Shown here: positions 8,552 to 16,409 of the stretch, in pieces
Layout: every line of letters starts with the position of its first letter
Position numbering within the stretch: the first letter of the stretch is position 1
Assembly: GCA_949299565.1 (NCBI GenBank)
Contig: OX437086.1
Coordinates: 600,919 to 664,918, forward strand
Reading direction: 5' to 3'
From: an uncultured Bacillota bacterium
Lineage (GTDB): Bacteria > Bacillota_I > Bacilli_A > RFN20 > CAG-826
DNA: 64,000 nucleotides
Translations under genes and position numbers: made by a program
The notes under the pieces: generated by a model
Told to the model about the DNA's origin: nothing
Database searches by the model: none
Seen by the model: only the letters and a program-made list of their open reading frames with translations

Positions 8552-11500
8552 ATGCATCTAGGTTTAATCTTACTAAGCAGTTTGCTAACTACTTCTTTAG
8601 CAGGAGGCCTTGCGCCTCTTGCTGAGGAAACAACAACCAACTACGCTTTCATTGGCAATTCCTTGCTTGTCCACGCCCGTTATCCAAGCATCGACAACGA
8701 TAACTGGGGACAGGAAAAGGCTGGTTGGGGCACGAACTGGCAAGAAAATAGCATGCCAACACTCCTCGATCAAAAATCAACTTATGCGCGTCTCGTGATT
8801 GAAGCTCCGAGCGCTGATGAATATTTGACTGCGATCCATTACGCAGCCAATGCTTATCCTTTGAACGTTTACACCAATAGCCTTGAAAACATGACCTCTT
8901 ACACCCTCACGGATAACGCTTGGGCGGGTGGCAGTTATGAAATCCCCTTAAATCTCAACGCGGGGAAGAATGTCGTCATTTTTCAAGTCAATAACTGGGG
9001 ACGTATCGAATCACTTGACCTTCCGAATGAACTGAGCATCGTTCGTCCTGAAGTCGAGAGCGGCATTTATGGCACCTATGATTTACTGTACCAAGCTGCC
9101 TATTTAGAAGATACGACGAATCTTTTCGATCCGGAGGCTGAACTCAGTTATCGAGGATTAAGTTTCGACACTAACAGCGGTTTTGAAGGAGCGGCGATTC
9201 TCTATTTAACGCCTCTTGAAACAACGCGTTCTTTAGATGTTGACGTTTCGATTGATTCCGGAGTCGGGGCAACGCTCCGTGTTGAACTTGGAAATCCGAA
9301 TAACGGCTTCAATATCGATCTTTCTTCGCTTCCGCTCAATCAAAGAACGACAGTGCACGTCCCTTCTTATCTTTTGGAGAATCTTGGTTTTACAAACGGC
9401 GTCGAGAATTATCTCCGTTTCAGCGGGGATACGTCCGGTGCTTATTTAAGAATTCATGAAGTCAGAGAATCTAGCGTTATCGATGAGGATCCAGCGGCAG
9501 GTATGCGTTTCATTAATGCCGATGATCTAAAAGGAATGGTCGAAATTCATGGTCGGAGTTTGGAAAGCACGGGAGAAATCCCTCTTGATTGGTCAGGTTC
9601 TGGCCTCAGCTTCATCCATGAAGGAAGCGGCGACATTGTTCTCAACATGAACATCAATAGCAACACGCAAAATACGCGCTTCGCGGTTGAAGTTGATGGG
9701 GAGTTTCAAAAATATGTTTCAGCTTCTTCAAGCGTGACGCTTTTTGAAGGTCTTGAAGAAGGGCGACGCGAAATCTCTTTATATAAAACGAGCGAAGCAG
9801 CCGGGAATTTAACTTCCATTACCGGTTGCTATATCGATGAGAATGCGACGCTTACGAAACCGACGCACGATTCAGAACGCTTGAAATTTGAATTTTTAGG
9901 CGATTCGATCACGTGCGCCAATCAAGTGGCGCAAGGAGTGGAGGATGCCTATCAAGGTTATGCTTTCCGCTTGGCTAAGGCCTACGATGCTGATTTCGAT
10001 GCGATTTCAGTTTCTGGCCGGGGACTTATGGAAGGTTTCAATTCTGAAAATGGTTGGATAGCCTCGCAAGACAACCAGATGAAGGATATTTGGCGTTATC
10101 AATCGTGGTTCCGCGATCAAACGACGCTTCGGAGCAACGAAGAACCCGACGTGATGGTCGTCAGCCTTGGTTCGAATGACCTTGGCGTCGACATCATGAA
10201 TATTTTTGGAACGACGATCGATGAATTTACCGCGGAAGCTGTTTCATTTGCTTCAACTTTGCGTTCCGCGTATCCGAGCGCCAAAATTATCTTCGCTTAC
10301 GGCTCTTTCTATAACCGCGATTACATCGATGAATATCGGACAGCGATCGAAAACATCAATGATCCGAATATCGCTTTTGTCGAATTCCCGCAATTGATGC
10401 ATGGTGATTCCGGTCACCCGAATGAATTAAATCATGACCAAATGGCGAGCATTCTTTCAACGAAAGTGGCGGAAATGCTCGGAGTCAATGATCCATACGT
10501 TCGCGCTTATCAATATCAAACATATGAAGCAGAGGATGCTTATCGTAGCGGCGGCAACGTGACGGAAGGCGAAGTTGGACAATATTGGTCGAACAATGCT
10601 TATGTTGGAGGAATGGGTTTTGACACCCAAAATCCTCAATATCCGACGAGTGTCGATGAAATCAACGACGATCTCTCGAATATCAGTTATCTCCGTTTTA
10701 CGGTGAATGCGCCTGTTTCCGCTAATTACACGATCCGCGTTGGTTTTTCCACTAACGTCAATACGAACATTGGCTTCCGCCTTGATCAAGAAGCATGGCA
10801 AGAATATCAAGGCTGGAATAGCGGCGATTGGTGTGGCGGACATGGGTATTACGAAACAATCGAAGTACGCTTAGCCCAAGGGCAACACACTTTAACCTTC
10901 ACCAGTGCCTTAAATAACGGCGGTTGGCTCAATTACGATTTCATCAATCTCGTGCAAGGTGAATCCTTAGTTGAATATCAAGTCAACGCTTCAACGGGCA
11001 CCGGATATCGCGTCGTTGCTCCTGAAGTTTTAATCGAGGGAGCAGATTTAATATTTAGTGTCGAACTCGAGGATAATTATTCGCAAAGTTCGATTGTTGT
11101 CAGCGTCAACGATCAAACTTTGAGTCCCCAAAGCGACGGTTCCTATTTAGTGAGCGATGTCCATGAAGATATAAACATCGAAGTCAGCGGCGTTGAACTC
11201 AACGTTTGGAAAGTGCGTTATTTCGCTTTGACGGGCGACACTGAACCGTTTGCCGTTGAAACTATCAGAGTCGGAGACCCAATCAACATCCCGGATGCAA
11301 CCCCGACGCGCGCTGGTTATCGTTTCGTCGGTTGGGATATTCCGTTTGAAGAAATGCCAAACGGCAACATCAATGTCTACGCCCAATGGGAAGAAATTAC
11401 TTCAGAAGGACCGATAGATTCAGAGGGCTCCAGTTCCGGCGGTTCTAGTTCTAATGGTTCTAGTAGCAGTGAGCCGCAAGAACCGACTGATCCAGTCGAT

Positions 11501-11617
11501 CCCGAAGACGGAGATCCAATCAACGTTCCGGCAATTGTCGGCGGCGTCGTCGGTGGCGTTTGCGCTCTTGCGCTTATCGGTAGACTTATCGCCTACTTTG
11601 TGAAGAAGAGAAAATAG
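8552..11617 (+). CDS. Surface CE2-like SGNH esterase with CBM and InlB-type repeat (paralogue)
   Basis: This 1021-residue protein is a tandem paralogue of the preceding gene with the same domain order. After the signal peptide come the beta-sandwich region, the CE2 jelly roll (IHGRSL...LDWSGSGLSF) and the SGNH domain. That domain keeps canonical residues: Ser452 in GDSI, Asn542 in GSND, and Asp619/His622 in DSGH. Next is a CBM35/6-like module (YEAEDAYRSG), then a Listeria-Bacteroides type beta-grasp repeat (about 890-945, ending INVYAQWEE), a Ser/Gly linker, and a helix with a KKRK tail. The N-terminus MHLGLILL lacks the usual Lys/Arg, and the ribosome site is weak (AGAGGT). It closes the glycan operon. 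Confidence 0.86.
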   Translation: MHLGLILLSSLLTTSLAGGLAPLAEETTTNYAFIGNSLLVHARYPSIDNDNWGQEKAGWGTNWQENSMPTLLDQKSTYARLVIEAPSADEYLTAIHYAANAYPLNVYTNSLENMTSYTLTDNAWAGGSYEIPLNLNAGKNVVIFQVNNWGRIESLDLPNELSIVRPEVESGIYGTYDLLYQAAYLEDTTNLFDPEAELSYRGLSFDTNSGFEGAAILYLTPLETTRSLDVDVSIDSGVGATLRVELGNPNNGFNIDLSSLPLNQRTTVHVPSYLLENLGFTNGVENYLRFSGDTSGAYLRIHEVRESSVIDEDPAAGMRFINADDLKGMVEIHGRSLESTGEIPLDWSGSGLSFIHEGSGDIVLNMNINSNTQNTRFAVEVDGEFQKYVSASSSVTLFEGLEEGRREISLYKTSEAAGNLTSITGCYIDENATLTKPTHDSERLKFEFLGDSITCANQVAQGVEDAYQGYAFRLAKAYDADFDAISVSGRGLMEGFNSENGWIASQDNQMKDIWRYQSWFRDQTTLRSNEEPDVMVVSLGSNDLGVDIMNIFGTTIDEFTAEAVSFASTLRSAYPSAKIIFAYGSFYNRDYIDEYRTAIENINDPNIAFVEFPQLMHGDSGHPNELNHDQMASILSTKVAEMLGVNDPYVRAYQYQTYEAEDAYRSGGNVTEGEVGQYWSNNAYVGGMGFDTQNPQYPTSVDEINDDLSNISYLRFTVNAPVSANYTIRVGFSTNVNTNIGFRLDQEAWQEYQGWNSGDWCGGHGYYETIEVRLAQGQHTLTFTSALNNGGWLNYDFINLVQGESLVEYQVNASTGTGYRVVAPEVLIEGADLIFSVELEDNYSQSSIVVSVNDQTLSPQSDGSYLVSDVHEDINIEVSGVELNVWKVRYFALTGDTEPFAVETIRVGDPINIPDATPTRAGYRFVGWDIPFEEMPNGNINVYAQWEEITSEGPIDSEGSSSGGSSSNGSSSSEPQEPTDPVDPEDGDPINVPAIVGGVVGGVCALALIGRLIAYFVKKRK

Positions 11618-11638
11618 CCTCCTTTCCTATTTTCCATG

Positions 11639-11667
11639 AGCATGGCTTTATGGCCATGCTTTTTATT
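11639..11667 (+). terminator. Rho-independent terminator of glycan operon
   Basis: A perfect 8-bp stem AGCATGGC/GCCATGCT with loop TTTATG is followed by TTTTATT, 21 bases after the stop of the second surface esterase gene. Confidence 0.9.
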
Positions 11668-12196
11668 AGGACGATTTAACATCTTTACGTATCTGCTTGC
11701 ATTTCAGAGGAATCCTATAATCAAATCAAAAGGCAAAAGAGCATCTAGAAATGAAAGAACGAGTTTTTGTTGAATGTGACCTAAAGCGTGGATTTTTCCG
11801 CTGCCTTATCGGCGTTATTTATGTTGCATGATTTTTTTATTCCTCTTAGGCCCACGCTTTTAAGATATAAAGGGCATTTAACAATAACTAATAGGCAAAT
11901 TTATATAGAGCATATTTGTTTCGATGGCGCATTCTTTGCGAGACAGCAACCCCATTATCGTATTTATCCTATGTTTCCATTGTGAAATGTAAGAGGCATG
12001 GTGTTGTTGTTTTTAGTTGCTCTGGTGGAGAGCTGAATTGTGGAACAATTGAAAATATTAATGAAGTTTACGATGCATTAGTTAAAGCTATCGATTCATT
12101 AAACGATAGATGTTAAGCATCTAAAGAAGAGCGTTTTTTGTAAAAGTAAAGACAAAAGGAACTGAAATACATTACAATTTGGTCAAAGGAAACTGT
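11668..12196 (+). other. AT-rich intergenic region with possible gene remnant
   Basis: No convincing gene is present in these 529 bases. A TATAAT lies at 11716-11721 without a good -35. It is followed by a short open frame (ATG 11750, 26 codons) and by an open frame ending at 12116 whose last 40 residues (GVVVFSCSGGELNCG...IDSLNDRC) look protein-like but match nothing I recognise. Codon use here (GCA, GTT, AAA rich) differs from the GC-richer flanks. It may be a decayed gene or a leader; I cannot decide. Confidence 0.4.
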
Positions 12197-12478
12197 ATGA
12201 AAGACCAAGCTATCAAGACACTAAAAATTCTAAAATATCTTTTCTTGGTTCTCTTTCTTATTTGTTTGTCTTTATTTTTGTACGCGGTTTTCAGTTCCGA
12301 ATTAAGGAGAGTGGAGATGGCCTTTCCTACCGAACTTGCCTATTTTGATTTGCAGCTTTCTCCCGCTAAGAAGGAAATTTTCTACTATTCTCTTTATATT
12401 GGATTAGCTTTTCTTGTTTTAATCTTTCTTTTAGATTTTTCGCTTTTATTTTTAAGCCGAAAGAAAAATAGAAAATAA
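12197..12478 (+). CDS. Small two-helix membrane protein, unknown function
   Basis: This encodes about 93 residues. Helix 1 (ILKYLFLVLFLICLSLFLYA) follows a short basic N-terminus, then comes an extracytoplasmic loop of about 30 residues, helix 2 (GLAFLVLIFLLDFSLLFL) and a basic tail RKKNRK. ATG 12197 is preceded by AAAGGA. I recognise no family. It lies alone between the AT-rich gap and degV. Confidence 0.6.
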   Translation: MKDQAIKTLKILKYLFLVLFLICLSLFLYAVFSSELRRVEMAFPTELAYFDLQLSPAKKEIFYYSLYIGLAFLVLIFLLDFSLLFLSRKKNRK

Positions 12479-12503
12479 ACTTCTTCTAAAAGTTTAAAAA
12501 GCC

Positions 12504-12535
12504 TTGAGACATAAAAGCCCTTTATGCTTTATAAT
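12504..12535 (+). promoter_or_regulatory. Candidate degV promoter
   Basis: TTGAGA at 12504-12509 and a perfect TATAAT at 12530-12535, spaced 20 bp, lie 32 bases before ATG 12568. The long spacer makes the -35 uncertain; the -10 is convincing. Confidence 0.45.
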
Positions 12536-12567
12536 CCCTTCGTTAGATAAGAATATTTAAGGAGCCA

Positions 12568-13440
12568 ATGATGAAAATTATTCTCTCTGCCGAATCGACT
12601 ATCGATTTAAGTCCGGAGTTACTCACTGATTATCAAATCAAAACAATTCCTTTCACTTTATTGCTTGGCGATGAAGCGAAGAAAGACGGAGAAGTTTTAG
12701 GTGAGGATCTTTTCGCCTATACAGAAAAAACGGGCAAATTGCCTAAGACATCCGCGATCAACGTCCAGGAATATCGTGACTATTTCCATAAGCTTTTAGA
12801 AGAAGGAGATTCGATCTTACATTTCTCGCTTTCAAGCGGCATCACCAGTGCGACTGAACACGCCCTCCAAGCTGCGGAAGAAATCAATAAAGAAGGAATG
12901 AAGAAAGTCATCGTCATTGACTCTCTTTCGCTTTCAACGGGAATCGCTCTTCAAGCAATCTATGCGCGGAAGTTGATTGATAAAGGCTATCCGATTGAGG
13001 AGATTGCTGAGAAAGTCAAAGCCCGGATTCCTTTCGATCAAACGAGTTTTGCTTTAGAAAGCGTTGAGACGCTTTATAAAGGAGGACGTTGCAGCGCGGT
13101 AGCCAAAATCGCTGCAAATATCCTGGGACTCCGTCCACAAATCATCATGAAAGAAGGGAAAATGATTTCGGGGAAGAAATTCCGCGGCAAGATGAATAAA
13201 TGGACGGTGGATTACACGAATGCAACCTTGGAGGAATTCAACAATCCAGATTTAGAGGAAGTCTTTATCACTTATTCTTCCGCGGATGAAACTGTTTTAG
13301 AGGCCGTTAAAAAGATTTTAGAGGAGCGAGGATTTAAGCACATTATGATTACGCAAGCCGGCGGGACGATTTGTTGTCACTGCGGTCCGCATACGCTCGG
13401 CGTTTTATATTTCAACGACGGACCTCATCCTCTCGACTAG
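12568..13440 (+). CDS. DegV family fatty-acid-binding protein
   Basis: A 290-residue DegV protein. Members bind a fatty acid, and FakB-type members present it to the FakA kinase for phosphorylation and entry into phospholipid synthesis. The N-terminal SAESTIDLS motif is the family hallmark, and the ligand-binding Ser/Thr segments (SLSSGITSATEHA, DSLSLSTG) are present. AAGGAG at 12559-12564 fits ATG 12568. It is monocistronic by context, as a structured region separates it from rimP. No FakA is in the window. Confidence 0.9.
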   Translation: MMKIILSAESTIDLSPELLTDYQIKTIPFTLLLGDEAKKDGEVLGEDLFAYTEKTGKLPKTSAINVQEYRDYFHKLLEEGDSILHFSLSSGITSATEHALQAAEEINKEGMKKVIVIDSLSLSTGIALQAIYARKLIDKGYPIEEIAEKVKARIPFDQTSFALESVETLYKGGRCSAVAKIAANILGLRPQIIMKEGKMISGKKFRGKMNKWTVDYTNATLEEFNNPDLEEVFITYSSADETVLEAVKKILEERGFKHIMITQAGGTICCHCGPHTLGVLYFNDGPHPLD

Positions 13441-13478
13441 TTTTTGCTTGAAAAAGCATCAGCAATCATGGATGATTA

Positions 13479-13564
13479 GGGGTGCGGGATTCTTTAAGGG
13501 TCTCGTACCCCGTTTTTTGACGGGTACATAACGGGGGAGTGGTAGATACCACTCTTTATTTTTT
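13479..13564 (+). promoter_or_regulatory. Structured two-hairpin leader of the rimP-nusA-infB operon
   Basis: The first hairpin pairs GGGGTGCGGGA (13479-13489) with TCTCGTACCCC (13501-13511), 11 pairs including G-U, and is followed by GTTTTTT. Its 3' arm can alternatively pair with ACGGGTA (13520-13526). A second hairpin at 13537-13554 is followed by a T-rich run just before the rimP ribosome site. Two terminator-like hairpins and a possible competing pairing suggest attenuation; the regulator is unknown. Confidence 0.55.
13537..13564 (+). terminator. Terminator-like hairpin immediately upstream of rimP
   Basis: GAGTGGTA/TACCACTC with a 2-base loop is followed by TTTATTTTTT. The rimP Shine-Dalgarno GGAGGG begins at the next base, so this can end degV readthrough or act as a conditional attenuator. 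Confidence 0.65.
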
Positions 13565-13575
13565 GGAGGGCTTTT

Positions 13576-14049
13576 GTGGACGAGATCAAAGTCGTTAATG
13601 AACTGAAAGAACTTTTATTGCCGCCTTTAAAAGAGAAAGGCTATGAACTCTATGATCTTCGCTTAAGTCGCAAGAAAGGTTCGCTCCGCTTAGAGGTCAT
13701 CGTCGATAAGGAAACACCGATTTCTTTAGACGACATCGTGATGGTCTCTAATTTAGTGGATCCTTTGCTCGATGCTTATCAAAAGCTCGATGAGCCGTAT
13801 GTGCTTGATGTTTCTTCATTGGGAATTGAAAAGCCCTTGAAGTTAGAAAAATTAGAGAATTATCTCAATAAAAAAGTCGCGCTTCATCTCATTGATCCAT
13901 TCGAAGGAATGAATGAATTAGAGGGCATCTTGTCCGAAATAAAAGAGGAAGAAATCGAACTTAAATACATAGTGAAAGGACGAAGCAAAAAAGCGAGAAT
14001 CGCTCGCAAAAACATCGATCGCGGTCATTTGGCGGTCGACTTCAATTAA
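13576..14049 (+). CDS. rimP: Ribosome maturation factor RimP
   Basis: A 157-residue RimP homologue needed for 30S subunit maturation. It has the expected N-terminal alpha/beta domain (KGYELYDLRL...LRLEVIVDKE), the YVLDVSSLGIEKPL motif and a C-terminal SH3-like barrel. The start is GTG 13576, with GGAGGG at 13565-13570. It is the first gene of the conserved nusA-infB operon, which in other bacteria is coordinately controlled. Confidence 0.93.
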   Translation: MDEIKVVNELKELLLPPLKEKGYELYDLRLSRKKGSLRLEVIVDKETPISLDDIVMVSNLVDPLLDAYQKLDEPYVLDVSSLGIEKPLKLEKLENYLNKKVALHLIDPFEGMNELEGILSEIKEEEIELKYIVKGRSKKARIARKNIDRGHLAVDFN

Positions 14050-14076
14050 GTGAAAGGGAAATGAAGGAGAAAGAAA

Positions 14077-15879
14077 ATGAACGCAGCATTATTCAATGAA
14101 GCTATCGAAAGCATTGCCGAGAAGAAAGGCGTTTCTTCTTTGGCAGTTTTAGAAGCTTTGAAAGAAGCTTTATCGCGGGCTTATGTGAAGTCGGTTTTAC
14201 GTTCGGGCGATGACGCGCGTGTTTACGTCAACATCGACGCGGACGAAGGTTATATCGACATCGCTCAATTAAAGAAGGTCGTGCCGGAAGTCGAGGATGA
14301 TTATTTAGAGATTTCCTTAGAAGACGCGAAAGCCGATGCCGAGAACGCTTTAGCGCGGCTCAATGAAGATTTAAAGAGTCTTAAAGGCGAGAAGGCGGCA
14401 GTGAGAGCTGAGAAAGAACGAGAAATCCTTCACCAGATCGAGCTTGTCAAAAAAGCCCAAAAGGAGATTCGTTACAATGCGGATTATCCGCTTTATTGTT
14501 CGTTAGAGGACTTATCGAAGGCTTTCGCGAAGGCTGTCGATAACATTTTCCATGCTCGCTTAGTTGACGCTGAACGGGTCGCCCTTTATGACATCTATAA
14601 AGATCATATCGGCGAAATGGTGACGGGAACAGTTGAAAAGGCTGATGAGCGTTCATTGATTGTCGATATCGGACGGACGAAAGTCGAATTGACGAGGAGA
14701 GAAATGATCGGCGACGAGATGTTTAAAATCGGTGATCCGATCAAGGTTTATATTCAAGAAGTCAAACAAGCAAATAATGAGAATCGAACCCGGACGAGAG
14801 GACCGCAAATTGAGGTTACTCGTTCCAGCGAAGGCTTTTTAAAGCGCCTCTTCGAAGAAGAAATCCACGAAATATATGATGGCACCGTCATCATTAAATC
14901 CATTGCCCGTGAGGCGGGCGTTCGAAGCAAGGTTGCAGTCTATTCGACGAATGACGATGTCGATCCGACGGGGGCCTGCATCGGCCCGGCCGGTAGCCGC
15001 ATTCAAAAAGTAGTCGCGCAGCTTGGAAATGGCTCAAAAGAAAAAGAAAAAATCGATATCGTGGCTTATAGCGACTATACGCCTTTATATCTTGCTGAGT
15101 CTTTGCGTCCCGCGACGTGCTTAGGCGTCGATATTGAGGATGAAGAAAATAAAGAAGCCGTCATTGTCGTCAAAGACGATGTTTTATCAGTCGCGATTGG
15201 TCGAAAAGGAGCAAACGCGCGTTTAGCAAGCAAATTGACGGGTTGGAATTTGGAGGTCATCTCGGAAAGCGAGGCTCAAGAAAAAGCCATCGATTACGTG
15301 CCGTTAGAGGAACTTAAGAAAGAAGCGGTTGTCTTAAAAGCCAAGCAAGAGATGGCGATTTACGCTGAAAAGAACCGTCAAGAATTCGAACGCAAGAAAC
15401 AGGAAAGTGAAGAGAAGCTCGAAATGGTTCAACCTCTTGTTCACGAAGAGAAAACGGAAGAAAAAGAAGAGACGATTGTTCAAGAAGTTCCTTCAATCAA
15501 TGAACCGACCGCTCCTGTGGTTCCAGAAATAAATGTCGAAATAAAAGCGCAAGAAGCAGTAACGCCGTCTAGCGACGAGAAACCGCTTGAAGTGAAGACG
15601 ACGACCACGCTTGAGGACTTAGAAAAAGAGTTGGCGAAGTCGAAAGGGAAGGACAGTCATCGCAACAAAAAGGATTCCAAGAAACGCCCGCACCATATTT
15701 CTGACGAAGAGGTGGCGCGCGTGAAACCGAGCGAAATTCCGCTTCAAAACGCGATGCCGATCTATTCTGAAGAGGAATTGGCCGAGATCGAAAAAGAAGA
15801 GAGCGAACTTGAAGAAGAGGAAGGCTTCGACGATTTGGATTTCGACGACTACGATCGTTATTACGACGAAGGGAATTAA
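14077..15879 (+). CDS. nusA: Transcription elongation/antitermination factor NusA with long acidic tail
   Basis: NusA binds RNA polymerase and nascent RNA and modulates pausing and termination. Visible domains are the N-terminal polymerase-binding domain (1-165), S1 (about 175-245, TGTVEKADERSLIVDIGRT), KH1 (about 250-340) and KH2 (about 365-395, AIGRKGANARLASKL). Residues 400-600 form a Glu/Lys/Pro-rich extension ending in an Asp/Glu-rich acidic tail. At 600 residues it is far longer than the roughly 370 of Bacillus NusA. The start ATG follows AAGGAGAAAG. Confidence 0.95.
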   Translation: MNAALFNEAIESIAEKKGVSSLAVLEALKEALSRAYVKSVLRSGDDARVYVNIDADEGYIDIAQLKKVVPEVEDDYLEISLEDAKADAENALARLNEDLKSLKGEKAAVRAEKEREILHQIELVKKAQKEIRYNADYPLYCSLEDLSKAFAKAVDNIFHARLVDAERVALYDIYKDHIGEMVTGTVEKADERSLIVDIGRTKVELTRREMIGDEMFKIGDPIKVYIQEVKQANNENRTRTRGPQIEVTRSSEGFLKRLFEEEIHEIYDGTVIIKSIAREAGVRSKVAVYSTNDDVDPTGACIGPAGSRIQKVVAQLGNGSKEKEKIDIVAYSDYTPLYLAESLRPATCLGVDIEDEENKEAVIVVKDDVLSVAIGRKGANARLASKLTGWNLEVISESEAQEKAIDYVPLEELKKEAVVLKAKQEMAIYAEKNRQEFERKKQESEEKLEMVQPLVHEEKTEEKEETIVQEVPSINEPTAPVVPEINVEIKAQEAVTPSSDEKPLEVKTTTTLEDLEKELAKSKGKDSHRNKKDSKKRPHHISDEEVARVKPSEIPLQNAMPIYSEEELAEIEKEESELEEEEGFDDLDFDDYDRYYDEGN

Positions 15880-15882
15880 GGA

Positions 15883-16125
15883 ATGAACAACTGCCGGACT
15901 GATTTATTGACGCGGAAAATTTATCCGAAAGATCAATTGATTCGTTTCGTCATCAGTCATGGCGGAATTGTGGTTGGCGAAAATTATAAGACGAAGGGAC
16001 GCGGCTATTACGTTCATCCTCAAAGCCTTCAAGAAGAGAAACTTTTGCTTCGCTTCCGAAAATATTTAAAACGCGAAATTCGAAAAGAGGAGTTAGAATG
16101 CCTGAAAAGCGCGATAATATCTTAG
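15883..16125 (+). CDS. ylxR: YlxR family RNA-binding protein
   Basis: An 80-residue YlxR protein (in Bacillus also called RnpM, reported to modulate RNase P). It has the family pattern CR...TRKIYPKDQLIRFV and the basic glycine loop TKGRGYYVHP. It starts 3 bases after the nusA stop, so translation is probably coupled. The 3' end overlaps ylxQ by 28 bases. Confidence 0.88.
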   Translation: MNNCRTDLLTRKIYPKDQLIRFVISHGGIVVGENYKTKGRGYYVHPQSLQEEKLLLRFRKYLKREIRKEELECLKSAIIS

Positions 16126-16409
16126 GCTATCTCGGATTATTGAAACGAGGTGGCGAGATTGTCCTCGGAACGGATTTGCGGAAGAAGAAAGCAGCACTTC
16201 TAATTGTTGCTACTGACACGAAATCGAAGGAGGCGGAGCGTCTAGTCGCAAGTTATCGTTTATCGAATATTGAGATTTTCTCATATGGCGATAAAGTGAG
16301 TCTCGGGGCTGCTCTCGGAGAAGAGGAAGTGCCTTACTTCGGCATTCGTTCGAGGAAAGCGGCAGAGGCTTTATTAAAGAAAGTGAAAGGAGACACTTAT
16401 GGGCAATAA
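16098..16409 (+). CDS. ylxQ: L7Ae-family ribosomal protein YlxQ
   Basis: A 103-residue L7Ae/L30e-fold RNA-binding protein. These bind kink-turn RNA and are always found between ylxR and infB in Firmicutes. The core GLLKRGGEIVLGTDL and IVATDTKSKEAERL is typical. The start follows GAGGAGTTAGA. It overlaps ylxR upstream and infB by 11 bases downstream, evidence for a tightly coupled operon. Confidence 0.88.
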   Translation: MPEKRDNILGYLGLLKRGGEIVLGTDLRKKKAALLIVATDTKSKEAERLVASYRLSNIEIFSYGDKVSLGAALGEEEVPYFGIRSRKAAEALLKKVKGDTYGQ

